NCBI RefSeq assembly: GCF_033343995.1
Contig: NZ_CP137573.1
Coordinates: 1,426,001-1,490,000, forward strand
DNA length: 64,000 nucleotides
Direction of reading: 5' to 3'
Source: Streptomyces sp. HUAS YS2
Lineage (GTDB): Bacteria; Actinomycetota; Actinomycetes; Streptomycetales; Streptomycetaceae
Shown: in pieces, positions 48,351-56,542 of the stretch
Numbering within the stretch: the first letter of the stretch is position 1
Layout of the letters: every line of letters begins with the position of its first letter
The notes under the pieces: generated by a model
Database searches by the model: none
Told to the model about the DNA's origin: nothing
The model's input: only the letters and a program-made list of their open reading frames with translations
Made by a program: the position numbers and the translations under genes

Positions 48351-49778
48351 TCAGTGGTGGACGAGCACCGGCCGCGGCTCGGCCGCCGGCGTTTCGGCCG
48401 GGTCGGGCCGCCGGATCAGGAACGCGGTGACGACGCCGATGCCGAGCAGCACCAGGGCCGTGTACATCGCGTGCTGGTAGCCGGCCTCGGTGGGGCCGCC
48501 CGCGTCACTGCCCGCGGTGATCATCGCGGAGGCGAGGGCGATGCCGAGGGACGCGCCGATGCCGAAGCAGGCGCCGTTCAGGCCGGACAGCGAGCCCGGC
48601 TTGTCCTTCGGGGCGGTGGTGACGGCGAGGCCGTTGAGACCGGTGAGCATGAAGCCGCCGTACGTGACGCCCAGCGCGGCCAGCGAGGCGATCAGGATCC
48701 ACTCGTTGTGCAGGAAGAACGTGGCGAAGAGGAAGATCGCGAAGTTGGCGACCGCGCCGGTGACGACGATCGTGTGCCAGCCGATCTTCGGGCCGAGCCG
48801 GCCGGTCAGCGGGGCGGAGATCACTCCGATCAGCTGGATCGGGGTGAGGAAGAGGACCGCGGCGGTGACCGCCGAGAGGCCGAGGCCGACCCGGGCGTCC
48901 TGCGAGAACAGCGGGATGGTCAGGGCGATCGCGCCGAACGCGCCGCCGAGGGTGCAGACGGTGGTGAGCAGCAGCGGCCAGGCGCGGCGCGAGGCCAGCA
49001 CCTCGATGTCGATCACCGGGTTCGGGGCGCTCTTCTGCGAGACGACGAAGAAGCCGAGCGAGGCGACGCCGCCGAGCAGGAAGGCCAGCGTGAGCGGTGA
49101 GGTCCAGCCCCAGGCACCGCCCTGGGCGAGGCCGACGAGGACGCCGGTGAGACCGAGCGCGAGGGCGGCGATGCCGCGGGAGTCGAAGCGCGCGTCGGCG
49201 GTGGTGGGCGCGGTGTCGGGGACGTACTTGCGGACACCGACGAGGCCCGCGACGGCGATCACGGTGGAGCAGACGAAGATGCCGCGGAAGCCGATGGTGT
49301 CGGCGATCTGACCGCCGGCGATGGCGTCGACGCCGGCGAGGCCGCCGTTGACGGCGGTGATGATGCCCGCGGCCTTGCCGAAGCCGGCCGGGGTGAGCAG
49401 CTGGTTCAGGGTCAGGAAGGCGAGGGTGAACATCGCCGCGGAGATGCCCTGGAGTACGCGGCCGGCGATGAAGACCTCGATGTTCGGCGCGAAGACGCAG
49501 AGCAGGTTGCCGGCAATCAGCACGACCGCGCAGACGAGCATCATGGGCTTGCGGCCGCGCTGGTCGCTGAGCCGGGCGAGGGTGACCTGTCCGATGGCGG
49601 CCATCAGGAAGAACAGCGTCTGCGAGAGGCCGGCGGCCGCGGTGGTGGTGCCGAGGCGCTCGATCACGTCCGGCAGCGCGGGGCTCAGCATCGTGGCGTT
49701 GATCTGGTAGCCGAGCACGGCCAGCACCATCGCCAGGAGCATGGGCCCGCGGCCCGCGAGATCGGATCGATTGGACAT
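48351..49778 (-). CDS. MFS transporter (DHA2-like drug exporter type)
   Basis: A 475-residue transporter with about 14 membrane helices. The MFS loop motif is LARLSDQRGRKPMMLV (about residues 67-82), and motif C-like glycines occur in helix 5. The C-terminal tail is short and basic. Substrate unknown; the shared operator with adenosine deaminase suggests nucleosides or nucleoside analogues. A perfect GCTTGTC-A-GACAAGC site lies 31 bases upstream of the ATG. The ribosome site is AAAGGGG. Confidence 0.9.
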   Translation of the reverse strand: MSNRSDLAGRGPMLLAMVLAVLGYQINATMLSPALPDVIERLGTTTAAAGLSQTLFFLMAAIGQVTLARLSDQRGRKPMMLVCAVVLIAGNLLCVFAPNIEVFIAGRVLQGISAAMFTLAFLTLNQLLTPAGFGKAAGIITAVNGGLAGVDAIAGGQIADTIGFRGIFVCSTVIAVAGLVGVRKYVPDTAPTTADARFDSRGIAALALGLTGVLVGLAQGGAWGWTSPLTLAFLLGGVASLGFFVVSQKSAPNPVIDIEVLASRRAWPLLLTTVCTLGGAFGAIALTIPLFSQDARVGLGLSAVTAAVLFLTPIQLIGVISAPLTGRLGPKIGWHTIVVTGAVANFAIFLFATFFLHNEWILIASLAALGVTYGGFMLTGLNGLAVTTAPKDKPGSLSGLNGACFGIGASLGIALASAMITAGSDAGGPTEAGYQHAMYTALVLLGIGVVTAFLIRRPDPAETPAAEPRPVLVHH

Positions 49779-49808
49779 GTCGGGCCCCTTTGCCTCGTCC
49801 AGGACTGA

Positions 49809-49823
49809 GCTTGTCAGACAAGC
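49809..49823. promoter_or_regulatory. GntR-type operator before the MFS gene
   Basis: GCTTGTC-A-GACAAGC is a perfect dyad with seven-base arms. Related sites precede the GntR gene and lie within the adenosine deaminase start. Confidence 0.7.
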
Positions 49824-49845
49824 ACTGCGGAGACAGCCTGAGTTC

Positions 49846-49855
49846 TACGCGCGTA
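49846..49855. promoter_or_regulatory. Palindrome TACGCGCGTA
   Basis: TACGCGCGTA is a perfect ten-base palindrome in the divergent MFS-GntR region; its role is unknown. Confidence 0.35.
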
Positions 49856-49873
49856 AAACGTCAAGCCGGGCCG

Positions 49874-49893
49874 GTCTGTGAGATCTCACAGAC
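49874..49893. promoter_or_regulatory. Perfect 20-bp palindrome in the MFS-GntR intergenic region
   Basis: GTCTGTGAGATCTCACAGAC is identical to its reverse complement. It differs from the GntR-type dyad, so a second regulator may act here. Confidence 0.6.
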
Positions 49894-49921
49894 ATTGCCG
49901 GGCACCCTCTCGTGGGATTAG

Positions 49922-49933
49922 CTTGCCGACAAG
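49922..49933. promoter_or_regulatory. GntR-type operator before the GntR gene
   Basis: CTTGCCGACAAG resembles the dyad before the MFS gene but has one base fewer in the centre. It lies 17 bases before the GTG start, suited to autorepression. Confidence 0.5.
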
Positions 49934-49950
49934 TGGGCCGAGGAGGGGCA

Positions 49951-50730
49951 GTGGCAGTCAGCGGAAGTGCAAGCGGATCCGGCAGCGGGGCCGGACAGCG
50001 CATGCGACCGGTCGTCGTGCTCTACGAGCGCATCGCGGACGCGATCCACGACGGCACCTACCCGCCCGGCTCGACGCTCCCCTCCGAACCGCGGCTCGCC
50101 ACCGAGCTCGGCGTCAGCCGCCCCGCGCTGCGCGAGGCGCTGCTGCTGCTCCAGGAGGACGGGCTGCTCACCGTGCGGCGCGGGGTCGGCAGGACCGTCA
50201 ACGACCGGCCGCCGCGGCGCGGCTTCGAGCACGTCCAGCCGCTGGAGGAGCTGATCGGGGCGGGCGCGCCGCTGCGCGTACGGGCGCTGCTGCGGGCGGT
50301 CGAGGAGCCGACCGACTTCACCACCCAGCACCTGCTGGCCGCGGCCCGCGCGGAGCTGCGGTTCTGGGAGTCGCTGCTGACCGGCGGGGACACCGCGGCG
50401 GCGCTGAGTCAGGAGTGGGCGGCCGCCGACGACGTGCTGGAGCGGGCGCACCCCGCGTTCGCCGAGGCGCTGCGCGCCGAGGCGGCGCCGGAGCGGACCT
50501 CGATGCTGGCGGTCCTGACGGCGGCGTCCCGCGGGGTGCGGCTGAGCGCGCACAGCAGCGTGACGGCGACGCTGCTCGGCCGGCGCCGCGGCGAGCAGCT
50601 GGCCCGGCCGGCCGACACCCCTGCGGTCCTGGTCACGCAGGTGGTCCGGGCGGGCGACGTCCCGATCCTGGCCGCCAAGCACATGCTGCCGACGGGGGCT
50701 CCGGCCCTGCCGGTCCTGCAGTCGAACTGA
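49951..50730 (+). CDS. GntR family transcriptional regulator
   Basis: A 259-residue regulator from GTG 49951, with GAGGAGG upstream. After a Gly/Ser-rich tail comes the winged helix: [50 protein letters not shown], spread over residues about 23-71. The rest is a UTRA-like ligand domain (about 90-250). It lies between an MFS transporter and adenosine deaminase, with related CTTGTC/GACAAG sites at all three genes, so it is likely to regulate nucleoside-related uptake, export or salvage. Confidence 0.9.
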   Translation: MAVSGSASGSGSGAGQRMRPVVVLYERIADAIHDGTYPPGSTLPSEPRLATELGVSRPALREALLLLQEDGLLTVRRGVGRTVNDRPPRRGFEHVQPLEELIGAGAPLRVRALLRAVEEPTDFTTQHLLAAARAELRFWESLLTGGDTAAALSQEWAAADDVLERAHPAFAEALRAEAAPERTSMLAVLTAASRGVRLSAHSSVTATLLGRRRGEQLARPADTPAVLVTQVVRAGDVPILAAKHMLPTGAPALPVLQSN

Positions 50731-50850
50731 CCGCGCGCGGGACGTGGCGCCAGGCCCGCGGAGAGCAGTCGCCGCAGGGCTGCAGGGGCTGTCGCCGCCC
50801 GGCCGCCCGGGCTGTCGCCGCCGTCACAGCGCGCGGGTCACCCGGTGGCG

Positions 50851-50856
50851 TACACT
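50851..50856 (+). promoter_or_regulatory. -10 box TACACT of adenosine deaminase
   Basis: TACACT lies eight bases before the ATG at 50865. The operator at 50870 would cover the first transcribed bases. Confidence 0.5.
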
Positions 50857-50864
50857 TCCGCGCC

Positions 50865-51956
50865 ATGCACTTGTCTGACAACTCTGCCGCCTCCGCCACC
50901 ACCGTGGCCGAGTGGATCCGCCGCGCCCCCAAGGCCGTGCTGCACGACCACCTGGACGGCGGCCTGCGCCCCGCCACCATCGTGGAGCTGGCCCGCGCCT
51001 GCGGCTACAGCGCGCTGCCGACCGAGGACCCGGCCGAGCTCGCGGTCTGGTTCCGGGACGCCGCCGACTCCGGTTCGCTGGAGCGGTACCTGGAGACCTT
51101 CGCCCACACCTGCGCGGTGATGCAGACCCGCGAGTCCCTGGAGCGGATCGCGGCCGAGTGCGCCGAGGACCTGGCGGCGGACGGCGTCGTCTACGCCGAG
51201 ATCCGGTACGCCCCCGAGCAGCACCTGGAGGGCGGGCTGACCCTCGACGAGGTCGTGGAGGCCGTGAACGCGGGCTTCCGCGAGGGCGAGCGCCGCGCCG
51301 GCGGCCGGATCACCGTCCGCACCCTGCTCACCGGCATGCGGCACACCGACCGTTCGCTGGAGATCGCCCGGCTGACCGTCGCGCACCGGGACAACGGCGT
51401 GGCGGGCTTCGACATCGCCGGCGGCGAGATCGGCAACCCGCCGGCCCGCCACCTCCCCGCCTTCCAGCACCTGAAGCGGGAGAACTGCCACTTCACCATC
51501 CACGCGGGCGAGGCCGTCGGCGCCGAGTCCATCCACGAGGCCGTGCAGGTCTGCGGCACCGAGCGGATCGGCCACGGCGTGCGGATCACGGAGGACATCG
51601 CCGAGGACGGCACGCTCGGCCGGCTCGCCGCGTACGTCCGCGACAACCGCATCGCGCTGGAGGTCTGCCCGACCTCCAACCTCCAGACGGGCGCGGCGAA
51701 GGACTACGCCTCGCACCCGATCGACGAGCTGCGCCGCCTCGGTTTCCGGATCACCCTCAACACCGACAACCGGCTGGTCTCCGGCACCACCATGAGCGAG
51801 GAGTTCCAGCACATGGCGGACGCCTTCGGCTACGGCCCGGAGGTCTTCGAGGAGTTCACCATCGCCGCGCTGGACGCCGCGTTCCTGCCCCTGCCCGAGC
51901 GGCAGCGGCTGATCGACGAGGTCATCCGCCCCGGCTACGCCGTGCTCGCGGGCTGA
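50865..51956 (+). CDS. add: Adenosine deaminase
   Basis: A 363-residue enzyme that converts adenosine to inosine. Metal and catalytic residues: HDHLDGGL (about residues 27-34), IHAGEAVG with His (about 211), HGVRI with His (about 234) and NTDN (about 303), where the common NTDDP pair is changed to NTDN. It uses the ATG at 50865, and codons 2-6 overlap a GntR-type operator. The end overlaps the convergent serine hydrolase gene by 22 bases. Confidence 0.94.
   Translation: MHLSDNSAASATTVAEWIRRAPKAVLHDHLDGGLRPATIVELARACGYSALPTEDPAELAVWFRDAADSGSLERYLETFAHTCAVMQTRESLERIAAECAEDLAADGVVYAEIRYAPEQHLEGGLTLDEVVEAVNAGFREGERRAGGRITVRTLLTGMRHTDRSLEIARLTVAHRDNGVAGFDIAGGEIGNPPARHLPAFQHLKRENCHFTIHAGEAVGAESIHEAVQVCGTERIGHGVRITEDIAEDGTLGRLAAYVRDNRIALEVCPTSNLQTGAAKDYASHPIDELRRLGFRITLNTDNRLVSGTTMSEEFQHMADAFGYGPEVFEEFTIAALDAAFLPLPERQRLIDEVIRPGYAVLAG
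50870..50882. promoter_or_regulatory. GntR-type operator inside the adenosine deaminase coding start
   Basis: CTTGTC-T-GACAAC covers codons 2 to 6 of the gene and follows the predicted transcription start. A bound repressor would block elongation. Confidence 0.6.
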
Positions 51957-53512
51957 TCGCCGCCGCCGACGCGGGTGAACCTGCCGAGTCCTTCGGTGTT
52001 GAGGTACTCGACGGTGAAGGACTTGCCGTCCGGGGTGAAGGTGACCCCGGTGCGGCCGACCGCGTTCTCCCCCGCGGTCTCGAAGCTGAAGGTGTCGCCG
52101 TCGTAGTGCGTCAGCGCGTACGTCTGGGGCTTCGGCCCCAGACGGAGCGTCAGGGTGCCGTCCGTACCGGCGACCACCTGCGCGCGCCCGTAGTAGGGGC
52201 TCGTGTATGTGCCCGTGTAGGTGTCGGCGGCCTGCGCGGGCTCGGCTCCGGACGGCGGGTGCGCGTAGTCGGTCTTCGACCGGCCCGCGTCCGCCTCCTG
52301 CTGGTACAGGGCGTCGACGAGCGGGATCCAGTCGCGGCTGACCTCGCCTGTCTCCGCGATGTCGAAGAAGTCGAGGGCGACGGCGTCGGCGACGCCGACG
52401 GGTGAGGTGTTGGTGAGGACGACGATGCCGAGCTGCTCGCCGGGCAGCATCGTGACGTTGGTGTGCGCGCCCTGGGCGAACGCTCCCGTGTGCGAGAGCC
52501 TGAGTCGGCCCGCGTCGTCGTAGCTGACGTTCCAGCCGAGGCCGTAGAAGCCGGTGCGGCCGGCCGGGGCGTGGGGCGGGTTGGCGACCGCCTCGGGCCA
52601 GTGGGTGCGCTCCAGGGCCTCGGCGTCGATGATCTGCCGGCCGTCGAGCTTCCCGTTCGCGAGCTGCAGGCGCATCCAGGTCGCCATGTCGCGGACGGTG
52701 GAGCTGACGCCGCCGGCCGGGGACTGGGCGTCCGGGTCGCGGACGAACCGCGCCTTCCAGGCGTCGCCGACCCTGACGTGGCCGTAGGCGCGGTCGGAGG
52801 CGTTCACGTAGTCCTCGAAGCGCGAGCTGGTGGAGTCCATGCCGGCCGGCTCGTACAGGACGTCGTCCGCGAGCTTCTCCCAGCTCATACCCTTCTTGTC
52901 GGCGACGGCCTGGGCGGCGGCCGTCAGGCCGAAGTTGGTGTACGCGTAGCTGGCGCGGAACGGGGTGAGGGGCTCGTAGCGCAGGTGGGACAGGATGTAC
53001 GCGCGGTCGTAGCCGAGGTCCTCGAGGAGGTCCCCGGCGTGGTCGGGCAGTCCGCTGCGGTGCGAGAAGAGGTCGGCGGCCGTCACGTGCGAGGTGACCC
53101 ACGGGTCCTTCAGCTTGAAGTCCGGCACGTTCGGGGCGACGGGAACGGTCCAGCCCTCGGTTCCCACGGCACCGGAGACGACAGTGGACGCGATCGGTTT
53201 CGAGACCGAGGCGAGCTGGAAGACGGTGTCGGCGTCGACGGCGGCCTTCTCGCCGGCCTTCCGTACGCCGTACCCCTTCATGTGGAGCACTTCGCCGTTG
53301 TGGACGACGGCCACGGCCACGCCCGGCACCCCGGTGCGTTTCATGGCCGCCTCGACGACGCCGTCCAGGCGGTCGACGGCCCGGTCGACGTCCGCGTCGT
53401 CGAGCTGTGCGGGGGGCTGGGGCGGGGGCGGCGAGGGTCCTGGGGCGGTGGCGCCCAGCAGCGCCGTCAGCCCGGCCGCGGCAAGCAGTCGAAGGCTCAC
53501 CTCTCCATTCAA
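51935..53512 (-). CDS. Secreted serine hydrolase, beta-lactamase/esterase (class C) family
   Basis: A 525-residue protein with an N-terminal signal-like segment followed by a proline-rich stretch. The catalytic domain has SVSK (SxxK, about residues 102-105), YAYTN (YxN, about 192-196) and SHTGAF (HxG, about 342-347). The C-terminal about 110 residues form a separate beta-rich domain (DUF3471-like). Relatives include EstB-type esterases, D-aminopeptidases and penicillin-binding proteins. Start at ATG 53512, though an in-frame GTG at 53500 is possible. Confidence 0.9.
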   Translation of the reverse strand: MNGEVSLRLLAAAGLTALLGATAPGPSPPPPQPPAQLDDADVDRAVDRLDGVVEAAMKRTGVPGVAVAVVHNGEVLHMKGYGVRKAGEKAAVDADTVFQLASVSKPIASTVVSGAVGTEGWTVPVAPNVPDFKLKDPWVTSHVTAADLFSHRSGLPDHAGDLLEDLGYDRAYILSHLRYEPLTPFRASYAYTNFGLTAAAQAVADKKGMSWEKLADDVLYEPAGMDSTSSRFEDYVNASDRAYGHVRVGDAWKARFVRDPDAQSPAGGVSSTVRDMATWMRLQLANGKLDGRQIIDAEALERTHWPEAVANPPHAPAGRTGFYGLGWNVSYDDAGRLRLSHTGAFAQGAHTNVTMLPGEQLGIVVLTNTSPVGVADAVALDFFDIAETGEVSRDWIPLVDALYQQEADAGRSKTDYAHPPSGAEPAQAADTYTGTYTSPYYGRAQVVAGTDGTLTLRLGPKPQTYALTHYDGDTFSFETAGENAVGRTGVTFTPDGKSFTVEYLNTEGLGRFTRVGGGDQPASTA

Positions 53513-53596
53513 AGCCCTCCCGCGGTCTCTGTCGCGCGGACGGCCGGGCGCCCGCGGCCTCGCACAGGGGCGCCCGGTCGACCGAAGGGCTGCCGC

Positions 53597-55369
53597 CTAT
53601 CCGACCCGGCCGCGGACGAGGGGAAGTTCCAGCGTCCCGGTGTCCTCGGGGGCGCTGGTGACGGTCACCGGCTTGACGCCGCGGTTGCCGGAGTACGCGG
53701 TGTCGCTCGCCGCGATCACGAACTGGAGCCGGTGGCCGGTCTCGTAGCGGTGCACGATGCCGGGCAGCTCGACCGTGAACGGGCGGGTGACGTCGGGCAC
53801 TCGCACCGGCGCGACGAGCCGGTTGACCAGGGTCTTCGTGCCGTCCGGGGCCAGGTCGTAGACCTTGGCGAAGAGGACCAGCTTGTCGGCCGCGTCTCCG
53901 GAGCCCTGGACCCGCTCGGTCTTCGGGGAGATCACCTTCAGGGTCGCCTTCGGGGAGCCCACGAGGTCGGCGGGCGCGGTGAGCGGGGCGCTCGTCCAGT
54001 CCAGGTACGTGCCCTTGATGTCGTACGGCTTCGGGTCGGGCAGGCCGATCATGCCCGCCAGCGAGGACTCCGAATGGCTCGTGGGCACGAGCCAGTTGGC
54101 GTACGCGCGGGAGCCCCGGGCGACCTTGGCGCGGTTGTCGACGAGCTTGCCGTCGCCGGAGAGGTACAGCTTCTGGCTCGGCGCGGGGACACGGTCGGCG
54201 GTGCCGTAGCCGGACTGCCAGTCGCGGTAGTAGGCGAACTGGGGCCCGGTATGGGTGCTCTGATTCTTCCTCAGGTAACGGTCGAACCAGGCGAGGATCC
54301 GCTTGCCGACGTAGGAGGTCTCCAGGTTGCCCTCGCCCAGGTTGAGTTCGCCGGCCGCCGGATCGGTGAGGCCACCGCTGTGGCCCCAGGACTGCCAGAT
54401 CATCTTGGCCGGGACGCCCTGCGCGCGCAGCTGCCGATAGCTGTCCCGGGCCTCGTTGAGGTTGAAGAGGCTGTCGGACTGGCCCTGCACGACGAGGGTG
54501 GGCGCCTTGACCCGGTCGAGGTACGAGACCGGCGAGACGCTGTGCGCGAAGTCGAGCATCTTGCGGGTCTCGGCGTCGGGGTAGCGGCCGGAGTTGAGGA
54601 GCCGGACGGTGTCGCAGGCGTCGGTGACGAAGTGCAGGCAGCCCAGCCGGTTGATCCGGGACGGGTCGAGCGACGGCACGAGCAGCGGCTGACCCTCGCC
54701 CATCAGGTAGAAGCCGTTGGCCCACTGCCACTTGAAGACGCCGGGGGTGGTCCGGTCGGCCCCGTTGGGGGCCAGCGAGTAGGCGAGGTCGTTCCAGGTG
54801 ATGAGCGGGACGAGGGCGTCGAGCCGCGGGTCGACGGAGGCGGTGGCGAGCTGGATCGCGCCGCCGTACGAACCGCCGATCATCCCGACCCGCGGGTCGC
54901 CGGCACCGTCCCGGAGCACGTAGTCGGCTCGGGTGCCGTCGTCGGCGGCGCGGGTCCCGCCGAGGAAGTCGAGCAGCCGGGCGGCTGCCTGTCCGTCGAT
55001 CCGCGGGTCGTCGAGGGAGACCAGGCAGCCGGACTTCCCGAAGCCGAGGCCCGAGTAGACGAGGGAGACGTAGCCGCGGGCGGCGAATGCCTTGCCGGTG
55101 GCGGCGGTCGAGCCGTCCGTCTTGCTGCCGCCGAAGCCGTTGGTGGTGAGGACGGCGGGCGCGGGATGCGCGGCGTCGACGCCGTCGGGCCGGTACAGGT
55201 CGGCGTCGACGGCGCAGGTCCGGTCGCCGGCCCGGACGGTGAAGCTCAGCGGCGTCACCGTGTAGGTACCGCCGCCGGGCTCGGCGGCGCCCGCGGGCGT
55301 GGCGAGGGCGAGGGGTGCGGCCAGGGCGGCCGCGGCGGCGAGGGAGAGGGCCTTGCGGGGTCGGGACAC
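53597..55369 (-). CDS. Secreted CocE/NonD or X-Pro dipeptidyl-peptidase (S15) family hydrolase
   Basis: A 590-residue alpha/beta-hydrolase. The GTG at 55369 has GGAGG upstream and gives a clear signal peptide (RPRKALSLAAAAALAAPLALATPAGA). The nucleophile elbow is MIGGSYGGAIQ (about residues 183-193), with Asp in QGQSDSLFN (about 331) and His in SWGHSGG (about 363). The C-terminal about 150 residues are a jelly-roll domain (X-Pro_dipep_C). Substrate could be proline peptides or esters. Two palindromes lie just upstream. Confidence 0.9.
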   Translation of the reverse strand: MSRPRKALSLAAAAALAAPLALATPAGAAEPGGGTYTVTPLSFTVRAGDRTCAVDADLYRPDGVDAAHPAPAVLTTNGFGGSKTDGSTAATGKAFAARGYVSLVYSGLGFGKSGCLVSLDDPRIDGQAAARLLDFLGGTRAADDGTRADYVLRDGAGDPRVGMIGGSYGGAIQLATASVDPRLDALVPLITWNDLAYSLAPNGADRTTPGVFKWQWANGFYLMGEGQPLLVPSLDPSRINRLGCLHFVTDACDTVRLLNSGRYPDAETRKMLDFAHSVSPVSYLDRVKAPTLVVQGQSDSLFNLNEARDSYRQLRAQGVPAKMIWQSWGHSGGLTDPAAGELNLGEGNLETSYVGKRILAWFDRYLRKNQSTHTGPQFAYYRDWQSGYGTADRVPAPSQKLYLSGDGKLVDNRAKVARGSRAYANWLVPTSHSESSLAGMIGLPDPKPYDIKGTYLDWTSAPLTAPADLVGSPKATLKVISPKTERVQGSGDAADKLVLFAKVYDLAPDGTKTLVNRLVAPVRVPDVTRPFTVELPGIVHRYETGHRLQFVIAASDTAYSGNRGVKPVTVTSAPEDTGTLELPLVRGRVG

Positions 55370-55408
55370 GGATGACCTCCACGCTGAGGACGCAGGAATG
55401 ACCCGACG

Positions 55409-55424
55409 CCTACCGACTGGTAGG
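55409..55424. promoter_or_regulatory. Palindromic operator CCTACC-GACT-GGTAGG
   Basis: Perfect six-base arms 40 bases upstream of the S15 start, similar in style to TetR operators. No TetR gene is in the window, so a regulator elsewhere must act. Confidence 0.6.
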
Positions 55425-55445
55425 TATCGGGCCGCGCCCATGGTG

Positions 55446-55457
55446 TGACACGTGTCA
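55446..55457. promoter_or_regulatory. Palindrome TGACACGTGTCA
   Basis: A perfect 12-bp palindrome 22 bases beyond the CCTACC dyad, in the same upstream region of the S15 hydrolase gene. Confidence 0.45.
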
Positions 55458-55540
55458 GAGCTCCGTCAACGCGCAGGACGCACGTTGTTGACGGAGATTC
55501 AGTGAAGGCCTCGGGATCCGGAGTCGGTCCGGAGGCGCCG

Positions 55541-55556
55541 CGGGAGTCCACTCCCG
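55541..55556 (-). terminator. Possible terminator of the peptidase operon
   Basis: CGGGAGT-CC-ACTCCCG forms a tight stem downstream of the last peptidase gene on the minus strand, without a T tract. Confidence 0.4.
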
Positions 55557-55560
55557 GACG

Positions 55561-55600
55561 GGTCAGTCCAGGGCCGGACGGGTCAGCCCAGGGCCGGGGA
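55561..55600. repeat. 20-bp tandem duplication at the 3' end of the S66 gene
   Basis: Two adjacent copies (55561-55580 and 55581-55600) share the core GGTCAG-CCAGGGCCGG with few differences. The stop codon of the S66 gene lies in the second copy. Confidence 0.7.
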
Positions 55601-56542
55601 GTCCAGGGTGAGCGTCCTCGCGTCCGCGTCCAGCACCGCGCCGACGCCGAGCGGGAGCGTCAGCGTGCTCGCGCAGTGCCCGAAGCCGAACTCCTCCACC
55701 ACCGGTACGCCCAGCCCGGACAGCCGGTCCGCGAACAGGGCGTGGAGCTCGTCGTACGGGCCGCACTCCTCCCACGACCCGAGCAGGACGCCGGTCACGC
55801 CGTCCAGCGTTCCGGCGCGCAGCAGCTGGGTGAGGATGCGGTCGAGCCGGTACGGCTCCTCCCCCACGTCCTCCAGGAGCAGCAGCCCGCCGCGGCCGGT
55901 GGGGCGGGCGTCCGGGGTACCGAGGCCCGCGGCGAGCAGGGAGACGCAGCCGCCGAAGGTGACGCCGCGGGCACGGCCGGGGACCATGGTCCGGGCGGTG
56001 CCCGAGCCGGTCACCGTCCGGACCGACTCCGGTTCGAAGAGGGTGGCCCGCAGGTGCTCCTGGGTGGCCGGGTCCTTCAGGAAGGTCATCGCGGCGACCA
56101 TCGGCCCGTGCAGGGTGGCGAGCCCGGTCCTGAGCGCGAACGCCTCGTGGAGCGCGGTGACGTCGCTGTAGCCGACGAACACCTTGGGCCCGGCCGCCCG
56201 TATCGCGGCCCAGTCGAGCAGTTCCACCATGCGCTGGGCGCCGTAGCCGCCGCGGGCGCAGAGCACCGCCGCGACCGTCGGGTCGCACCAGGCCTCCTGG
56301 AGGTCCCGGGCGCGTCCTTCGTCCGTCCCGGCCAGATAGTCCAGGCCGGGGTGGGCGGCCAGGACGTGCGGGGCGACGACCGGTTCGACGCCCCAGCCGC
56401 GCAGGATCGCGAGCCCGGCCGCGAGCCGGTCCTCGGGGATCGGACCGCTGGGCGCGACGACGGCGACCCGGTCACCGGAACGCAGCCGGCGGGGGCGGGT
56501 GAGCGGCGCGAGCGGGGCATCGGCTCCGCGCGGGGTCGTCAC
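55583..56542 (-). CDS. LD-carboxypeptidase (peptidase S66)
   Basis: A 319-residue cytoplasmic serine peptidase of the LdcA/MccF family. Features: VAVVAPSGPI (about residues 26-35), AVLCARGGYGAQRM (about 92-105), FVGYSDVTALHEAF with the catalytic Ser (about 122-135) and LLLEDVGEEPYRLDR with Glu (about 222). The His is in FGHCASTLTLPLG (about 289). LdcA removes the terminal D-Ala from muramyl tetrapeptides in murein recycling; MccF-type members detoxify aminoacyl nucleotides. It starts at GTG 56542, overlapping the S9 gene stop (GTGA). Confidence 0.92.
   Translation of the reverse strand: MTTPRGADAPLAPLTRPRRLRSGDRVAVVAPSGPIPEDRLAAGLAILRGWGVEPVVAPHVLAAHPGLDYLAGTDEGRARDLQEAWCDPTVAAVLCARGGYGAQRMVELLDWAAIRAAGPKVFVGYSDVTALHEAFALRTGLATLHGPMVAAMTFLKDPATQEHLRATLFEPESVRTVTGSGTARTMVPGRARGVTFGGCVSLLAAGLGTPDARPTGRGGLLLLEDVGEEPYRLDRILTQLLRAGTLDGVTGVLLGSWEECGPYDELHALFADRLSGLGVPVVEEFGFGHCASTLTLPLGVGAVLDADARTLTLDSPALG

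Noticed and set aside
50838..55382. Minus-strand frame of 1514 codons
   Set aside because: It is antisense to adenosine deaminase and out of frame with the real serine hydrolase and S15 genes; the translation is Arg/Gly/Pro-rich without any motif, as expected from GC-rich shadow frames.
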